This document shows positions 22,603 to 29,219 of a stretch of DNA of 34,776 nt, one piece after another. Source of the stretch: a virus. A program made the position numbers and the translations under genes. The stretch lies in IMG/VR virus record IMGVR_UViG_3300036985_001284, positions 1-34,776 of that record; one strand, given 5' to 3'. Below the pieces are notes generated by a model, which had not been told where the DNA came from, did not search any database, and saw only the letters and a program-made list of their open reading frames with translations. Numbering within the stretch: the stretch's first letter is position 1; each line of letters opens with the position of its first letter.

Positions 22603-24184
22603 ATATCAGAGCCGAGCATTGGAAATGCTTTATGCGTGGTTTGAAAAGAATGCGACCGGTCACCCTGTTTTGAACATGCCGGGCGGGTCTGGAAAGTCTG
22701 TGGTGATTGCATCACTGGCAAAGGATGCTTTGCAGAACTGGCCGGACACGCGCATTTTGATGCTGGTGCATTCGAAGGAATTGATTTTGCAAAACGCCGA
22801 CAAGCTGCGCAAACTTTGGCCTGGTGCACCACTTGGAATTTACAGTGCAAGCGTAGGGAGGCGTGAGCTTGAGGAACCGATTACTTATGCTGGCATTGGG
22901 TCTGTTGCAAAGCGTGCAAAACAGATTGGCCATATTGATTTATGCATCATTGATGAAGTTCATGCGGTGTCAACGGCTGAGAGTGGAAATTATCGCAAAT
23001 TGATTGCTGACTTGTTGGAGATTAATCCGGCCATGCGAATCGTTGGTTTGAGCGCCAGTCCGTACAGGCTTGGACAAGGTTTAATAACTGAAGGGCCGAC
23101 TGCGATTTTTTCTGAAATTCTGGAGCCTGTAAGTATTGAGGAACTGGTTTTTAAAAACCACCTTGTTCCGCTGCGCTCAAAAGTCACCAGGCACAAGCTG
23201 GACACGGATGGGCTGCACAAGCGCCAGGGTGAGTATGTTGCATCTGAGATGGAGGCGAAATTTAATACCGACGATCACAATAGCGCCGTTGTCAAAGAAA
23301 TAATTGACAAGGCAAGCAGCCGGGCGCATTGGTTGATTTTTTGCTCTGGTGTTGCTCATTCCGAGGCGGTGGCTGAATGCTTACGCAGTGCTGGCATTGA
23401 GGCTGAATCTTTGGACGCAACGCATAACAAGTCGGAGCGTGAGCGTAAGTTGTCAGAATTTGAATCAGGCAAATTGCGTGCTTTGTGCAACGTGGGAATT
23501 TTAACGACGGGCTACGATTTTCCTGCGCTGGATTGCATTGCATTCCTGCGGTCTACGATGTCACCAGGTCTTTACTTGCAAATGGCCGTGCGGGGCATGA
23601 GAACAAATCCTGAAAAGGTTGATTGCCTAGTGCTGGACTTCGCTGGCGTGGTGGAGATGCACGGGCCTATCACGGCGGTGCAACCACCGAAGAAGGGGAG
23701 CCTGGGCGATGGGGAAGCGCCGATTAAAGTTTGCGAGGCCTGCGGGGAGCTGTGCCCGATATCAATTCAAATATGCCCGGCCTGTGGTGCTGCGTTTCCT
23801 GAGCCGGTGGCGAAGTCGATGGCGCTGCGTAATGATGACATCATGGGGCTGGAAGGTAAGGACATGGAGGTGACGCATTGGATGTGGCGTAAGCACTTGA
23901 GTCGGGCGAGTGGCAAAGAGATGCTGGCCTGCACCTACTACGGGGGCTTGAGTGATGCGCCGATAACCGAATATTTGGCGGTGGCGCATGATGGGTATGC
24001 TGGTGATAAGTCGATGCGCCTGCTTTGCTCGATGGCGTCCAGCGCAAAAGTGCCGATGCAGTTGACGCCTGATGTGGAGTTGATGGATGTTGCAGACCTG
24101 ATGAACTTAGGCGCGCCACCGGCGGGCATTGAGTACAAAAAAGATGGTAAATTTTTTAGAGTTTTAAAAAGGACATGGACATGA
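22589..24184 (+). CDS. DEAH-type SF2 helicase with C-terminal zinc ribbon (531 aa)
   Basis: The ATG at 22589 (MKLREYQSRALEMLYAWF) overlaps the end of the nuclease gene. Walker A MPGGSGKS (30-37), motif II IIDEVH (120-125) and motif VI-like YLQMAVRGMRTN give an SF2 helicase of the UvsW/RAD25 kind. A four-Cys ribbon follows (CEACGELCPISIQICPACGA). The overlap with an endoVII-type gene recalls T4, where UvsW and endonuclease VII both process branched recombination intermediates. It likely unwinds replication or recombination forks. Confidence 0.87.
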   Translation: MKLREYQSRALEMLYAWFEKNATGHPVLNMPGGSGKSVVIASLAKDALQNWPDTRILMLVHSKELILQNADKLRKLWPGAPLGIYSASVGRRELEEPITYAGIGSVAKRAKQIGHIDLCIIDEVHAVSTAESGNYRKLIADLLEINPAMRIVGLSASPYRLGQGLITEGPTAIFSEILEPVSIEELVFKNHLVPLRSKVTRHKLDTDGLHKRQGEYVASEMEAKFNTDDHNSAVVKEIIDKASSRAHWLIFCSGVAHSEAVAECLRSAGIEAESLDATHNKSERERKLSEFESGKLRALCNVGILTTGYDFPALDCIAFLRSTMSPGLYLQMAVRGMRTNPEKVDCLVLDFAGVVEMHGPITAVQPPKKGSLGDGEAPIKVCEACGELCPISIQICPACGAAFPEPVAKSMALRNDDIMGLEGKDMEVTHWMWRKHLSRASGKEMLACTYYGGLSDAPITEYLAVAHDGYAGDKSMRLLCSMASSAKVPMQLTPDVELMDVADLMNLGAPPAGIEYKKDGKFFRVLKRTWT

Positions 24185-24366
24185 AACAAAGACACCCAGA
24201 GCCAGCGGCTGTAACGCTCTACAAGGCTGGGCCACCGCGATGCTGCCACACCTGTGAGCATTACGGGAATGATGGCCTATGCGTCACCTTTTTTATGGAG
24301 CCGCCAGCAGAGTTTGCCGAGGCTTTAAACCTTTGTCCAAGTTGGGAAATTGAATGTCCATTCTAA
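24181..24366 (+). CDS. Small Cys-rich protein (61 aa)
   Basis: The ATG at 24181 overlaps the helicase stop (ATGA) and has AAAGGA 7 bases upstream; an ATG at 24175 is too close to that site. The sequence contains RCCHTCEHYGNDGLCVTFF and NLCPSWEIECPF. The CxxC-x7-C and later Cys pair look like a compact zinc site. The family of small 'CHTCEH...C' phage proteins is familiar but functionally unknown. Confidence 0.6.
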   Translation: MKQRHPEPAAVTLYKAGPPRCCHTCEHYGNDGLCVTFFMEPPAEFAEALNLCPSWEIECPF

Positions 24367-24671
24367 AAGTGCGCCCAATTGGGCAAAGAATCCGCCAGTG
24401 TCTGAGTGTCCTGAGTGATGAAGGCGTTCCGATGACCTCGCGGGAGGTGTGGGGGCGGCTTGATGGGGTGAGTATTGAGAATGCCAGCAAGTATTGCCTG
24501 CGCTCGGTTGAGCTGGGCTTGATGACCGTAAACCGTGATGGGCGGCATAACACCTTTGTGTGCGCGGCTGGTTGGCGTGATGCGTTGGAGCGCCGCGCTC
24601 GCGTAGTGGAGCCTAAGAAGGTTTTGCCACTCCACAAAATGATTAATAGCGTTTGGAGCTTGGGGTTATGA
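24354..24671 (+). CDS. Winged-helix-like DNA-binding protein (105 aa)
   Basis: It begins MSILKVRPIGQRIRQCLSVL. Residues about 20-65 (SDEGVPMTSREVWGRLDGVS then IENASKYCLRSVELGLMTVN) read like a winged helix-turn-helix, with a short wing around NRDGRHNTF. The start overlaps the upstream gene by 13 bases and its stop overlaps the VRR-NUC start. It is likely a phage regulator or a DNA-binding partner of the adjacent nuclease. Confidence 0.6.
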   Translation: MSILKVRPIGQRIRQCLSVLSDEGVPMTSREVWGRLDGVSIENASKYCLRSVELGLMTVNRDGRHNTFVCAAGWRDALERRARVVEPKKVLPLHKMINSVWSLGL

Positions 24672-25024
24672 AAATTGAAGTACCAACTGAACACCACGAA
24701 CAAGCCATGACGGTGCAATGGTTCCGCCGGTCATGGCCTGGGGTGATTATTTTTGCCATCCCGAACGGTGGGGCGCGGGATATTCGCACGGCCACCAAGT
24801 TAAAAATTGAAGGTGTGGTGCGGGGCGTGCCTGATTTGTTCATCCCTGAGTGGCGGCTGTGGGTTGAGATGAAGCGCACGAAGGGTGGAAGTGTTAGCCC
24901 TGAGCAGAAAAGTTTTATAAAGTATCTGGAAAGTGTTAATTATGCTGTTATAGTTGCAACAGGTGCTGAAAATGCAAAGTTGCAAATAGGCGCTTTTTTT
25001 AACCAACTGGAGAAAATGGAATGA
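24668..25024 (+). CDS. VRR-NUC domain nuclease (118 aa)
   Basis: The ATG at 24668 overlaps the previous stop. The VRR-NUC fold residues are visible: IPNGGARDIRTATKLKIEGV, RGVPDLFIP (Asp56), WVEMKR (Glu67 and Lys69) and SPEQKSFIKYL (Gln80). This is the stand-alone phage version of the PD-(D/E)XK-like VRR-NUC family, which cleaves branched or structured DNA. It likely works with the endoVII-type enzyme and helicase upstream. Confidence 0.85.
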   Translation: MKIEVPTEHHEQAMTVQWFRRSWPGVIIFAIPNGGARDIRTATKLKIEGVVRGVPDLFIPEWRLWVEMKRTKGGSVSPEQKSFIKYLESVNYAVIVATGAENAKLQIGAFFNQLEKME

Positions 25025-25164
25025 CAAAAGAAATTAAAGACAAGGGCATCACGATTCGCGTGCCTGCAAGCGTCCTGGTGCTTTTGAAGGCTGAAGCGGC
25101 GGCGAACACGCGCACGATGGCGGCTCATGTGCTGCACATTTTGAAACAGAATTTAGGCAAATAA
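25021..25164 (+). CDS. Ribbon-helix-helix DNA-binding protein (47 aa)
   Basis: A short frame (ATG 25021 overlapping the VRR-NUC stop as ATGA) gives MTKEIKDKGITIRVPASVLV then LLKAEAAANTRTMAAHVLHI and LKQNLGK. The GITIRVP beta strand followed by two helices is an Arc/CopG-type RHH fold. Such dimers bind operators. It sits within the early operon and may regulate an early or host promoter. The overlap and clean fold support it despite its size. Confidence 0.72.
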   Translation: MTKEIKDKGITIRVPASVLVLLKAEAAANTRTMAAHVLHILKQNLGK

Positions 25165-25165
25165 G

Positions 25166-25354
25166 ATGCTTGCCAAACTTCTTGAAATGTTCCGACAGCC
25201 TAGTGCTGAGATTCTTGCAACTCGTGAGCTTGAGGAAGCCCATCGTAGTCTGCTAGATGCCTGTTCCAGCATGGAATATGCGAAGCGCATGGCTGAGTAC
25301 CACAATGACCGAATCAAGCGCCTGAAGGCTTATTTGTATGGAGAGCTGAAATGA
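25166..25354 (+). CDS. Small coiled-coil protein (62 aa)
   Basis: The ATG at 25166 lies one base after the RHH gene's stop. The sequence, MLAKLLEMFRQPSAEILATR then ELEEAHRSLLDACSSMEYAK and RMAEYHNDRIKRLKAYLYG, is helical with heptad-like spacing. The 'EL.EA.RSLL.A.S..EYA..M..YH..RI.RL' pattern is a small protein found in many betaproteobacterial phages. The function is unknown. It overlaps the next gene as ATGA. Confidence 0.65.
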   Translation: MLAKLLEMFRQPSAEILATRELEEAHRSLLDACSSMEYAKRMAEYHNDRIKRLKAYLYGELK

Positions 25355-25647
25355 CCAAGCCCATCGATAAAACTGCCCGGACGGTGGCGGAGCGCACGCG
25401 CACGGTGCTGCGGGAAAACTTGAATAGTTCGGCGCACGCGCTGTCTCCGCTGACTGATAAAAACCCCAAGCGGTATGTGAGCGGTGGCGCGGTGTTGCTT
25501 GCTAAAAAGCCCGGCCAGGCTATGCCTGCAAGTGACAATATTTTTAAACGTGGGACGTACTCGGTGGGCGATGGTGAGCGTATGCAATCCGGTCGGCCTG
25601 GTGCTGATGATCACTTGCAAATCAAGTCGCGTGGGTTTTCGGTATGA
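25351..25647 (+). CDS. Basic small hypothetical protein (98 aa)
   Basis: It starts MTKPIDKTARTVAERTRTVL at 25351 with an ATGA overlap. It is basic and hydrophilic, with repeated Thr/Arg and SGGAVLLAKKPGQAMPASDN in the middle. No fold is recognised. Its stop overlaps the next ATG, so it belongs to the same translationally coupled chain of early genes. Confidence 0.6.
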   Translation: MTKPIDKTARTVAERTRTVLRENLNSSAHALSPLTDKNPKRYVSGGAVLLAKKPGQAMPASDNIFKRGTYSVGDGERMQSGRPGADDHLQIKSRGFSV

Positions 25648-25787
25648 AGCTGTTTATTGAAATTATGGAATGGTTAATGGCTGGCGTTGCTGTAGTGGCG
25701 GCGCTGGTGGCCATGTCTGCGGTGCTAGGTGGCGTGCTTGGCTTTTGCTTTGCTACTGCTAGGTTTTACTTTTTACTTTGGGGTTGA
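25644..25787 (+). CDS. Small single-span membrane protein (47 aa)
   Basis: The ATG at 25644 overlaps the preceding stop (ATGA). The product is MKLFIEIMEWLMAGVAVVAA, then LVAMSAVLGGVLGFCFATAR and FYFLLWG: a hydrophobic segment from about 11 to 36 that spans the membrane. The stop at 25785-25787 sits one base before the next ATG. It may be a membrane-acting early protein or a small holin-like effector. The function is unknown. Confidence 0.6.
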   Translation: MKLFIEIMEWLMAGVAVVAALVAMSAVLGGVLGFCFATARFYFLLWG

Positions 25788-25788
25788 G

Positions 25789-26124
25789 ATGAACTACACA
25801 CCAGAAACAAAATGGATCGGGGGCGCTTACCCTGGCGCTATGCCGCCGCAATTGCACCACTATGTGGATGTTGAGAAGCGCATCCGTGAACGCAAACCTC
25901 GGACCACACAATTTCAACCAAGCCCAACGGTGGATTTAATCCTTTCCATTGTCAGGGCAAGCGGCCCCATTAGCCTTGCCAAACTTAAAGCAATGACTGG
26001 GAAATGCGAACCGACAATTTACGCCAAGCTAGGTCGATTGATGAAGAAGTCGCTGATTACGCAAGAGTTGCGCAAGAACACGCACAACCACCAAAGTTCA
26101 CTTTTCTACTCAGGGGTCCAATGA
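25789..26124 (+). CDS. Winged-helix (MarR-like) DNA-binding protein (111 aa)
   Basis: The ATG at 25789 follows the previous stop by one base; the longer frame to 25729 reads the membrane gene out of frame. Residues about 47-95 form a wHTH: TVDLILSIVRASGPISLAKL, KAMTGKCEPTIYAKLGRLMK then SLITQELRKN. It resembles a small MarR/LexA-like DNA-binding domain with a flexible N-terminus. It may be an early regulator. Its stop overlaps the next gene. Confidence 0.65.
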   Translation: MNYTPETKWIGGAYPGAMPPQLHHYVDVEKRIRERKPRTTQFQPSPTVDLILSIVRASGPISLAKLKAMTGKCEPTIYAKLGRLMKKSLITQELRKNTHNHQSSLFYSGVQ

Positions 26125-26408
26125 CTAAAGAACGCGAAGCACTACGCATGGCGCTTGAGGCGCTGGAGAAGATGGAATCATACGAGGCAATGGATGCCGC
26201 CATCACCGCCATCAAAAAAGCATTGGCACAGCCAGAGCAGGAGCCGCTTACAGAATGGCTGGTTTGCCCGAAGTGCAGTTACAAAAGCCCATACAGCCCC
26301 ATCAAAGCAAGGACACTTGCAGAAGATGCGGAGCGAATTACAAAACAGGCAAGGGTAGCATTAGCACAGCCAAGAACTTTCGACGACTACGGAAACAAAA
26401 TAGTATGA
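26121..26408 (+). CDS. Small helical phage protein (95 aa), possibly frameshifted zinc-ribbon
   Basis: The ATG at 26121 overlaps the preceding stop. The N-terminal part, MTKEREALRMALEALEKMES then YEAMDAAITAIKKALAQPEQ, is a repeat-like helical stretch recognised in many Burkholderiales phage proteins. It then reads EWLVCPKCSYKSPYSPIKAR. The -1 frame of the same DNA (around 26310-26360) reads DTCRRCGANYKTGKG, which would complete a CxxC...CxxC ribbon. A frameshift, natural or from sequencing, may have split an ancestral ribbon. Confidence 0.55.
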   Translation: MTKEREALRMALEALEKMESYEAMDAAITAIKKALAQPEQEPLTEWLVCPKCSYKSPYSPIKARTLAEDAERITKQARVALAQPRTFDDYGNKIV

Positions 26409-26656
26409 AATTTGAAATGAAACTGGAAGTTGTGAGACGCAAAGGGTCTTATGGCAAGAAACTAATAGCCCCCTACATCAACGGCTGGAATGTCTGGGAC
26501 ATAGCAGAGAAGCATTGGACTGAGGACGTTCAGAAAGCAATTGAAAATGCGTATCGACTGGGACGGAACCAAACCATAAACCAAATCAAAAGAGAGATGG
26601 ATGTGCCCTATATGGGACTTATAGGTGACTGGGGTGACGTGAAGGACGAGCGATGA
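26405..26656 (+). CDS. Small conserved phage protein (83 aa)
   Basis: The ATG at 26405 overlaps the previous stop (ATGA). The sequence is MKFEMKLEVVRRKGSYGKKL then IAPYINGWNVWDIAEKHWTE and DVQKAIENAYRLGRNQTINQ, an alpha/beta, mixed-charge protein without a recognised enzyme motif. Its stop overlaps the next gene. It may be part of the host-takeover gene set; the function is unknown. Confidence 0.55.
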   Translation: MKFEMKLEVVRRKGSYGKKLIAPYINGWNVWDIAEKHWTEDVQKAIENAYRLGRNQTINQIKREMDVPYMGLIGDWGDVKDER

Positions 26657-26856
26657 CAACTGAACACAAGATCACAGCCGATGGCGCTGCTGCTGTGGCA
26701 CCGGACTGCCACTGGATACCGATTGGGCCTGACACGCCACGAGGTGCCAGCATGTGGCTGATTAACCAGCGTGCAGGAGTCGCGCAGAAGGGGCACTACG
26801 ACCCGGCTGACAAGTTCTTCACGCACTGGTTTCCCTTACCTACATTTAAAAAATGA
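26653..26856 (+). CDS. Small conserved phage protein (67 aa)
   Basis: MTTEHKITADGAAAVAPDCH then WIPIGPDTPRGASMWLINQR and FFTHWFPLPTFKK. The 'DCHWIPI......G....WLIN..AGVA..G.Y.P.DKFFTHW.PLPTF' pattern is widespread in phages of Proteobacteria and resembles the DUF551-like family. The function is unknown. The start overlaps the previous stop as ATGA. Confidence 0.7.
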   Translation: MTTEHKITADGAAAVAPDCHWIPIGPDTPRGASMWLINQRAGVAQKGHYDPADKFFTHWFPLPTFKK

Positions 26857-27311
26857 GAATGAAAACTTACTCGATGCTGGACGCCATGCTTGCCAGCCCC
26901 ACAGAGCCGATGAGTGAAAAGCAGCGCCGCCACCAGTTGACGCGGATGTGGAGCGGCCTTGCTGCATTGGAGTCAGCGCCACACCCGACCTGTGATGATT
27001 GGGCGGTGTGCAGTGACGCGGTGAACTTGATGGAGACCTTGATTATCAGCGGCAAGGTGGAGGACAGCGGGAATTTGCTGATGGATGCCATAAGCGCATT
27101 GGCGCAGGCTGGACAGCGTAGCTTTGCGGGTAAACCTATCCGCTTAGATGGCGCTGGTATGCAGGCGGTGCGGGCTATCCTGGAGGATTACGCGATGGTG
27201 CTTGAGTCGCTGCCCGCTAGGACCATGATTCACTGCCACCGCTTGACTGAGCAAAGGCTGCAAAGCATTCTGAGAGGTCGAAAGATGGCCCATGATGTAG
27301 TTGTTTCGTAA
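26853..27311 (+). CDS. Conserved phage protein (152 aa)
   Basis: It starts MRMKTYSMLDAMLASPTEPM and contains the family blocks MWSGLAALESAPHPTCDDWA, VCSDAVNLMETLIISGKVED, RLDGAGMQAVRAILEDYAMV then SLPARTMIHCHRLTEQRL. This helical protein is a known conserved betaproteobacterial phage protein of unknown role. It is the last member of the coupled early chain; the start ATG at 26853 overlaps the previous stop. Confidence 0.65.
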   Translation: MRMKTYSMLDAMLASPTEPMSEKQRRHQLTRMWSGLAALESAPHPTCDDWAVCSDAVNLMETLIISGKVEDSGNLLMDAISALAQAGQRSFAGKPIRLDGAGMQAVRAILEDYAMVLESLPARTMIHCHRLTEQRLQSILRGRKMAHDVVVS

Positions 27312-27319
27312 AATAAAGT

Positions 27320-27360
27320 TTGTTGATGTATTTTTATGTGTTATGATTGAGACATCAACA
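27320..27360 (+). promoter_or_regulatory. Promoter flanked by a 9-bp inverted repeat (candidate operator)
   Basis: TTGTTG (27320-27325), a 16-base spacer and extended -10 TGTTATGAT (27339-27347) form a plausible sigma-70 promoter. The perfect inverted repeat TGTTGATGT (27321-27329) and ACATCAACA (27352-27360) overlaps the -35 and covers the start site. That geometry would let a dimer occlude RNA polymerase. The RHH (25021) or wHTH (25789) proteins could be ligands. Confidence 0.65.
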
Positions 27361-27374
27361 ACAAGGAATACAAA

Positions 27375-27593
27375 ATGACAACTCATACTTTTCAAGCGGA
27401 AACATTCACCAAAGGCTGGGGTTCTGGCTATGCAGAAAAATCAAATTCCGCCAAAGCAACTGAGGCTTGGAAACACGCAGCCCAACTGGATATTTTAACT
27501 ACAAATTATCGTGCCAAAGGTAATTTTACAATGGCTAAAGTTTGCCGCGAACGTGCTTTAGGTGCTGCAAATCGTGCCATTCGTTATGCTTAA
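27375..27593 (+). CDS. Small hypothetical protein (72 aa) under the operator-promoter
   Basis: The start ATG at 27375 has AAGGA 7 bases upstream. The product reads MTTHTFQAETFTKGWGSGYA then EKSNSAKATEAWKHAAQLDI and NYRAKGNFTMAKVCRERALG. It is hydrophilic and helical, with an Ala/Arg-rich C-terminus. It is the first gene of the separately promoted block; no family is recognised. Confidence 0.6.
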   Translation: MTTHTFQAETFTKGWGSGYAEKSNSAKATEAWKHAAQLDILTTNYRAKGNFTMAKVCRERALGAANRAIRYA

Positions 27594-27747
27594 TCCATTC
27601 ATCCTAAGCGCCCTTCGGGGCGTAACCACAGAGCATGATTTGCTTGATTGCCTTCAGGCGCTGGCAAATCACTTTCCCCAAAATGAAAAGATTGGTGATG
27701 CCTTGCTTGATTGCATCCTGGTGCTGGATGACCACCTAAACAACTAA
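27586..27747 (+). CDS. Small hypothetical protein (53 aa)
   Basis: The ATG at 27586 overlaps the previous gene's stop by eight bases. The product is MLNPFILSALRGVTTEHDLL then DCLQALANHFPQNEKIGDAL and LDCILVLDDHLNN, helical and acidic. A CGCCC-TTCG-GGGCG hairpin (27609-27622) lies within its coding region. Without a T-tract it is not a clear terminator. The family is unknown. Confidence 0.5.
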   Translation: MLNPFILSALRGVTTEHDLLDCLQALANHFPQNEKIGDALLDCILVLDDHLNN

Positions 27748-27760
27748 ACAGGTTAGCCTG

Positions 27761-27904
27761 ATGCCCGTTGCAACGGGTATTGGAGTGCCCTGCGTAAGCA
27801 TCACTGAGCCTGGCAAACAGGCCGTCACGATTTCTACTTTCCTCGGTGACGCTAATCAGTTGGAAACAGTGTTTTGTTATTTGCGCTTTTGGGCGAATGC
27901 CTAA
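27761..27904 (+). CDS. Possible small ORF (47 aa)
   Basis: This short open frame begins MPVATGIGVPCVSITEPGKQ and ends CYLRFWANA. Its ribosome site is weak. It is the only open stretch between 27748 and 27934. The perfect palindrome CCCGTTGCAACGGG (27764-27777) overlaps its start and may be a regulatory site instead. Coding is uncertain. Confidence 0.3.
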   Translation: MPVATGIGVPCVSITEPGKQAVTISTFLGDANQLETVFCYLRFWANA

Positions 27905-27934
27905 AAGGAATTTAATTTACAAGAGAGAGACTCC

Positions 27935-28027
27935 ATGAAAACAATAATCAACCTTTTATTTACGCTGACTTGTATGGCTGGTACGGTCGCTCTAATGCTG
28001 GCCTACTTTGACGTTTTGGCTAAGTAA
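27935..28027 (+). CDS. Tiny membrane protein (30 aa)
   Basis: A purine-rich AAGAGAGAGA ribosome site precedes the ATG at 27935. The product reads MKTIINLLFTLTCMAGTVAL then MLAYFDVLAK, one transmembrane segment and almost nothing else. Its last 36 bases overlap the 3' end of the convergent holin gene. It could be a small membrane effector or an accessory of lysis. The strong ribosome site supports translation. Confidence 0.45.
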   Translation: MKTIINLLFTLTCMAGTVALMLAYFDVLAK

Positions 28028-28522
28028 TTCATTCTTTACGGCGCTGCCATTGGTGGTGCCGTACCAGTAGCTTAAAACAAGCATGGCTACGGCGTCCATT
28101 AGGCCTAGGACGCGCCCGACGATGATCTCGGGGGTCTTGTCTGGGTAGCCGTAAAAAAGCACTGCAACCTCGGTTCCGAGCGTGAAGACTAGAAGCACCA
28201 GCGAGAGCCAGAAAAGCATTTTCTGAGTTCCGCCTGAGACATTGGCCTGGCGTGCTGAATCTCGATCTTTAAAGCTGAGTTCGGCGTACCTGAAGCCACG
28301 CTCTTTCTCGTTGTTCTGGTACTCCAATTCAAGCTGGCGAAGTTTGCCGATTTGATCGGGTGTCATTTGGCCGGTTTGAATAATCTCGCTGATTTTGTCC
28401 TTGGTGGCGCTGGATAGCCCTAACAATTCCCCAACGGATGCCACGGCGACTGCCCCTAGGGGGCCGAACATGGCTGCGGCAACCGTTGGGGCCACTGACT
28501 TGAGGGTGGCGAGCCAGTCCAT
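27992..28522 (-). CDS. Three-TM holin (GTA/phage holin_3TM-like, 176 aa)
   Basis: The ATG at 28522 is favoured because it overlaps the lysozyme stop (TAATG) and starts MDWLATLKSVAPTVAAAMFG, the usual beginning of this holin family. Hydrophobic segments are about 9-35, 100-125 and 135-158 (KMLFWLSLVLLVFTLG; GRVLGLMDAVAMLVLSYW), and the tail is basic. Holins form the inner-membrane hole that releases the endolysin; the adjacent lysozyme fits. The 3' end overlaps the convergent tiny gene. Confidence 0.75.
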   Translation of the reverse strand: MDWLATLKSVAPTVAAAMFGPLGAVAVASVGELLGLSSATKDKISEIIQTGQMTPDQIGKLRQLELEYQNNEKERGFRYAELSFKDRDSARQANVSGGTQKMLFWLSLVLLVFTLGTEVAVLFYGYPDKTPEIIVGRVLGLMDAVAMLVLSYWYGTTNGSAVKNELLSQNVKVGQH

Positions 28523-28947
28523 TACTGCCAGACCCCTGTTCGCATTTGCTTTGCTAGGCGTTCGCACCGGGCCGGTGTCTGGGTGTGCCACTTGCTGAGA
28601 ATCATGTTCTCTGCGGCTTTGTCGTAGTTGCCACCTTGGACTAGGGATAAAGTGGTTTTGAAGGCTAGAAGGCCCTCTGTGCCCATTTGAAACGCCATGT
28701 TAATGAGGACGTTAAGCCTGATCTGGTCTAAGTCTTTGACCCAGGGTAGGGCTTTGAAGACTTCGGCGGTTTTGCGCTGGATGTCGTTGTTGAGCAAGTA
28801 GGCCGATTCGTCTGGTGTGATGCCACCGCCTTTGCGCTTGTCGATAAGCCTGCCAACACCAATGGTGAAATAGCCTAGGCTGTCTGGGTAGACGGTGAGG
28901 ACTTCGCCCTCGTCGCGCCGGAGCTGTTCGTTAAGGCTTGTAACCAT
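28522..28947 (-). CDS. T4-type lysozyme (endolysin, GH24; 141 aa)
   Basis: From the ATG at 28947 the protein begins MVTSLNEQLRRDEGEVLTVY then PDSLGYFTIGVGRLID. It has the catalytic triad E13, D22 and T28 with the same 9 and 6 spacing as E11, D20 and T26 in T4 lysozyme. The later INMAFQMGTEGLLAFKTTLS, MILSKWHTQTPARCERLAKQ and MRTGVWQ match the same family. No signal peptide is present, so it needs the holin to reach the peptidoglycan. Confidence 0.9.
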   Translation of the reverse strand: MVTSLNEQLRRDEGEVLTVYPDSLGYFTIGVGRLIDKRKGGGITPDESAYLLNNDIQRKTAEVFKALPWVKDLDQIRLNVLINMAFQMGTEGLLAFKTTLSLVQGGNYDKAAENMILSKWHTQTPARCERLAKQMRTGVWQ

Positions 28948-29191
28948 GATTTGTAGCCCATCCGAGAATGATGTAACCAAGACCGACGACGCCAGCCCAA
29001 ATTAGACTGAGTAGGGTTTTCTCGATCACGGTTTTTCTAAATTCTATTCGTTGGGCTTCCACTTGAATTGCCAGACGAACCCACCGCTGCTCTTCTTCTG
29101 ATAGACCGGCGTCGGTACTTCGGATTCGGATTGCTGCTGCTATTTCTGCGGCAAATTCGGCGCGTTCGTCTGGTGTCATGATGTAGGTCAA
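28931..29191 (-). CDS. Lysis-region tail-anchored membrane protein (86 aa)
   Basis: The N-terminal ~50 residues are charged and helical (PDERAEFAAEIAAAIRIRST then LSEEEQRWVRLAIQVEAQRI). They are followed by a single hydrophobic span near residues 60-80 (LLSLIWAGVVGLGYIILGWA). This is a conserved small phage protein next to the endolysin and may be an accessory holin/antiholin. The start is uncertain: ATG at 29191 or 29179, neither with a clear ribosome site. The 3' end overlaps the lysozyme start. Confidence 0.6.
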   Translation of the reverse strand: MTYIMTPDERAEFAAEIAAAIRIRSTDAGLSEEEQRWVRLAIQVEAQRIEFRKTVIEKTLLSLIWAGVVGLGYIILGWATNHGYKP

Positions 29192-29219
29192 TTGTTGAAT
29201 TTTGTCATTATCACAGACG

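Noticed and set aside
27608-27622. CGCCC-TTCG-GGGCG hairpin as a terminator of the early operon
   Set aside because: No T-tract follows on either strand, and it lies inside the 53-aa coding frame.
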